Assembly: GCA_003245575.1 (NCBI GenBank)
Contig: QKCR01000041.1
Location: 1-64,000 of the forward strand
DNA from: Alphaproteobacteria bacterium
GTDB taxonomy: Bacteria; Pseudomonadota; Alphaproteobacteria; Micavibrionales; Micavibrionaceae
Direction of reading: 5' to 3'
Length of the DNA: 64,000 nt
Shown here piece after piece: positions 63,382 through 64,000 of this stretch (the stretch's first letter is position 1; the number at the start of each line of letters is the position of its first letter). Under the pieces are notes generated by a model that worked only from the letters and a program-made list of their open reading frames with translations, was not told the DNA's origin and made no database searches. The translations under genes were made by a program, and so were the position numbers.

Positions 63382-64000
63382 ATGACATACAAACCGGAAA
63401 CAGTTCTCATCACAGGAGCCACAGGAGATTTCGGCAAAGCCTTCGCCAAACGTTTTGCTGAAATCGAAAGTAATCTTATTTTGCACGGAAGAAATGCAGA
63501 AAAACTGGAAACTCTTGCAACGTCACTGAACGTCCCGTGTCACATCTGCGCCTTTGATATGAGTGATAAAGACGCCATGGCGACCAACCTCGACAACTTA
63601 CCAAACGAATTCAAAAACATTGATCTGCTCATCAATAATGCCGGTCTAGCCTTGGGACAAGACCCTGCCTTCAACGCCAATCCTGATGATTGGGATACCA
63701 TGATTGACATCAATACCAAAGCTCTGGCCCGCATGACCAACCTCATCTTAAAAGGCATGGTCGAGCGCAAAAATGGCCACATCATCAATATCGGATCAAC
63801 CGCAGGTAACTACCCTTACGCAGGCGGGCACGTTTATTGTGCAACCAAAGCCTTCGTGAAACAATTCTCCCTCTCACTACGCGCAGACTTGAGCGGAACA
63901 AACGTAAGAGTAACCAACATAGAGCCCGGCATGGTGGAAACACAATTCTCACTCGTACGCTTTAAAGGAGATCAAAGTAAAGCCGATGCCGTTTACAAAG
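63382..64000 (+). CDS. Short-chain dehydrogenase, N-terminal part (cut by window edge)
   Basis: The frame runs from ATG 63382 to the edge, 206 codons without stop. The SDR motifs are VLITGATGDFGKAFAKRFAE (nucleotide binding), INNAGLALG, the catalytic Ser in NIGSTAGNYPYAGG, and the Tyr/Lys pair in HVYCATKAF; VTNIEPGMVETQF follows. This pattern and the length are close to YdfG-type NADP-dependent 3-hydroxy acid (serine/malonic semialdehyde) dehydrogenases, but the exact substrate is not fixed. There is no strong ribosome-binding site before the ATG. Confidence 0.9.
   Translation, partial: MTYKPETVLITGATGDFGKAFAKRFAEIESNLILHGRNAEKLETLATSLNVPCHICAFDMSDKDAMATNLDNLPNEFKNIDLLINNAGLALGQDPAFNANPDDWDTMIDINTKALARMTNLILKGMVERKNGHIINIGSTAGNYPYAGGHVYCATKAFVKQFSLSLRADLSGTNVRVTNIEPGMVETQFSLVRFKGDQSKADAVYK

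Overview
The window looks like part of an alphaproteobacterial chromosome. This rests on gene content and order: a radA - cvpA - purF - SDR run, an rpe / heparinase II-III pair near rsmB and htpX, a DUF1674 (SdhAF4-type) mini-gene, Flp-type pilin, and a cheA-cheW-cheY-cheB-cheR cluster in which CheA carries a C-terminal receiver. The coding style (moderate GC, several lytic transglycosylases, many single-pass envelope proteins of unknown family) would fit a free-living or predatory lineage such as the Micavibrio-like group, but that placement is inference. No rRNA, tRNA, CRISPR array, transposase or phage gene was recognised.

Layout. 0-2.3 kb (minus): cca (partial), a small unknown gene, smpB, dapA. 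2.3-11.9 kb (plus): a secreted Slt-type transglycosylase, a NarL-type response regulator followed by a sensorless histidine kinase, then cheAWYBR. 11.9-13.5 kb: purH, whose leader can fold into a long hairpin that holds the ribosome-binding site in the loop and the start codon in a bulge. 13.6-23.1 kb (plus): six consecutive genes of no recognised family that form the most interesting part of the window. They include a protein with two peptidoglycan-binding-like repeats, a membrane protein with an EF-hand-like loop, a 764-residue protein with tandem 71-residue repeats and a late membrane segment, and two paralogues that share an N-terminal module plus membrane anchor but end in different cell-wall hydrolase domains (lytic transglycosylase versus NlpC/P60-like). 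I propose an envelope-spanning, wall-remodelling machine; function is unproven.

23.1-26.9 kb: lepA, an AT-rich HEPN-domain gene, small membrane proteins and an Flp pilin. 27-30.4 kb (minus): two methyl-accepting proteins and a PAS protein, which probably feed the cheAWYBR pathway. 30.6-35.6 kb: a secreted unknown protein, a hybrid kinase with two receivers and an HPt, asd, and a DUF808 membrane protein. 35.6-42.2 kb: a putative HExxH metalloprotease and acnA, plus two related small RNA candidates on the minus strand (35.6 and 37.8 kb) and a third, unrelated structured-RNA candidate (42.0-42.2 kb).

42.2-45.2 kb (minus): pilin-like and single-pass proteins and two small unknown genes. 45.3-50.4 kb (minus): SDR, purF, cvpA, a class I glutamine amidotransferase-like hydrolase, radA. 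50.5-59.8 kb: an EAL protein, heparinase II/III, rpe, a stand-alone ClpA/B-type AAA module, serB, a second pilin-like gene, rsmB, an unknown gene, htpX and chorismate mutase. 59.8-64 kb: the SdhAF4-type mini-gene, an unknown gene, an ABC exporter, a small unknown gene and a partial SDR. Core metabolism (lysine/threonine entry via dapA and asd, purines via purF and purH, TCA via acnA, serine via serB, aromatics via chorismate mutase) is interleaved with signalling and envelope genes.
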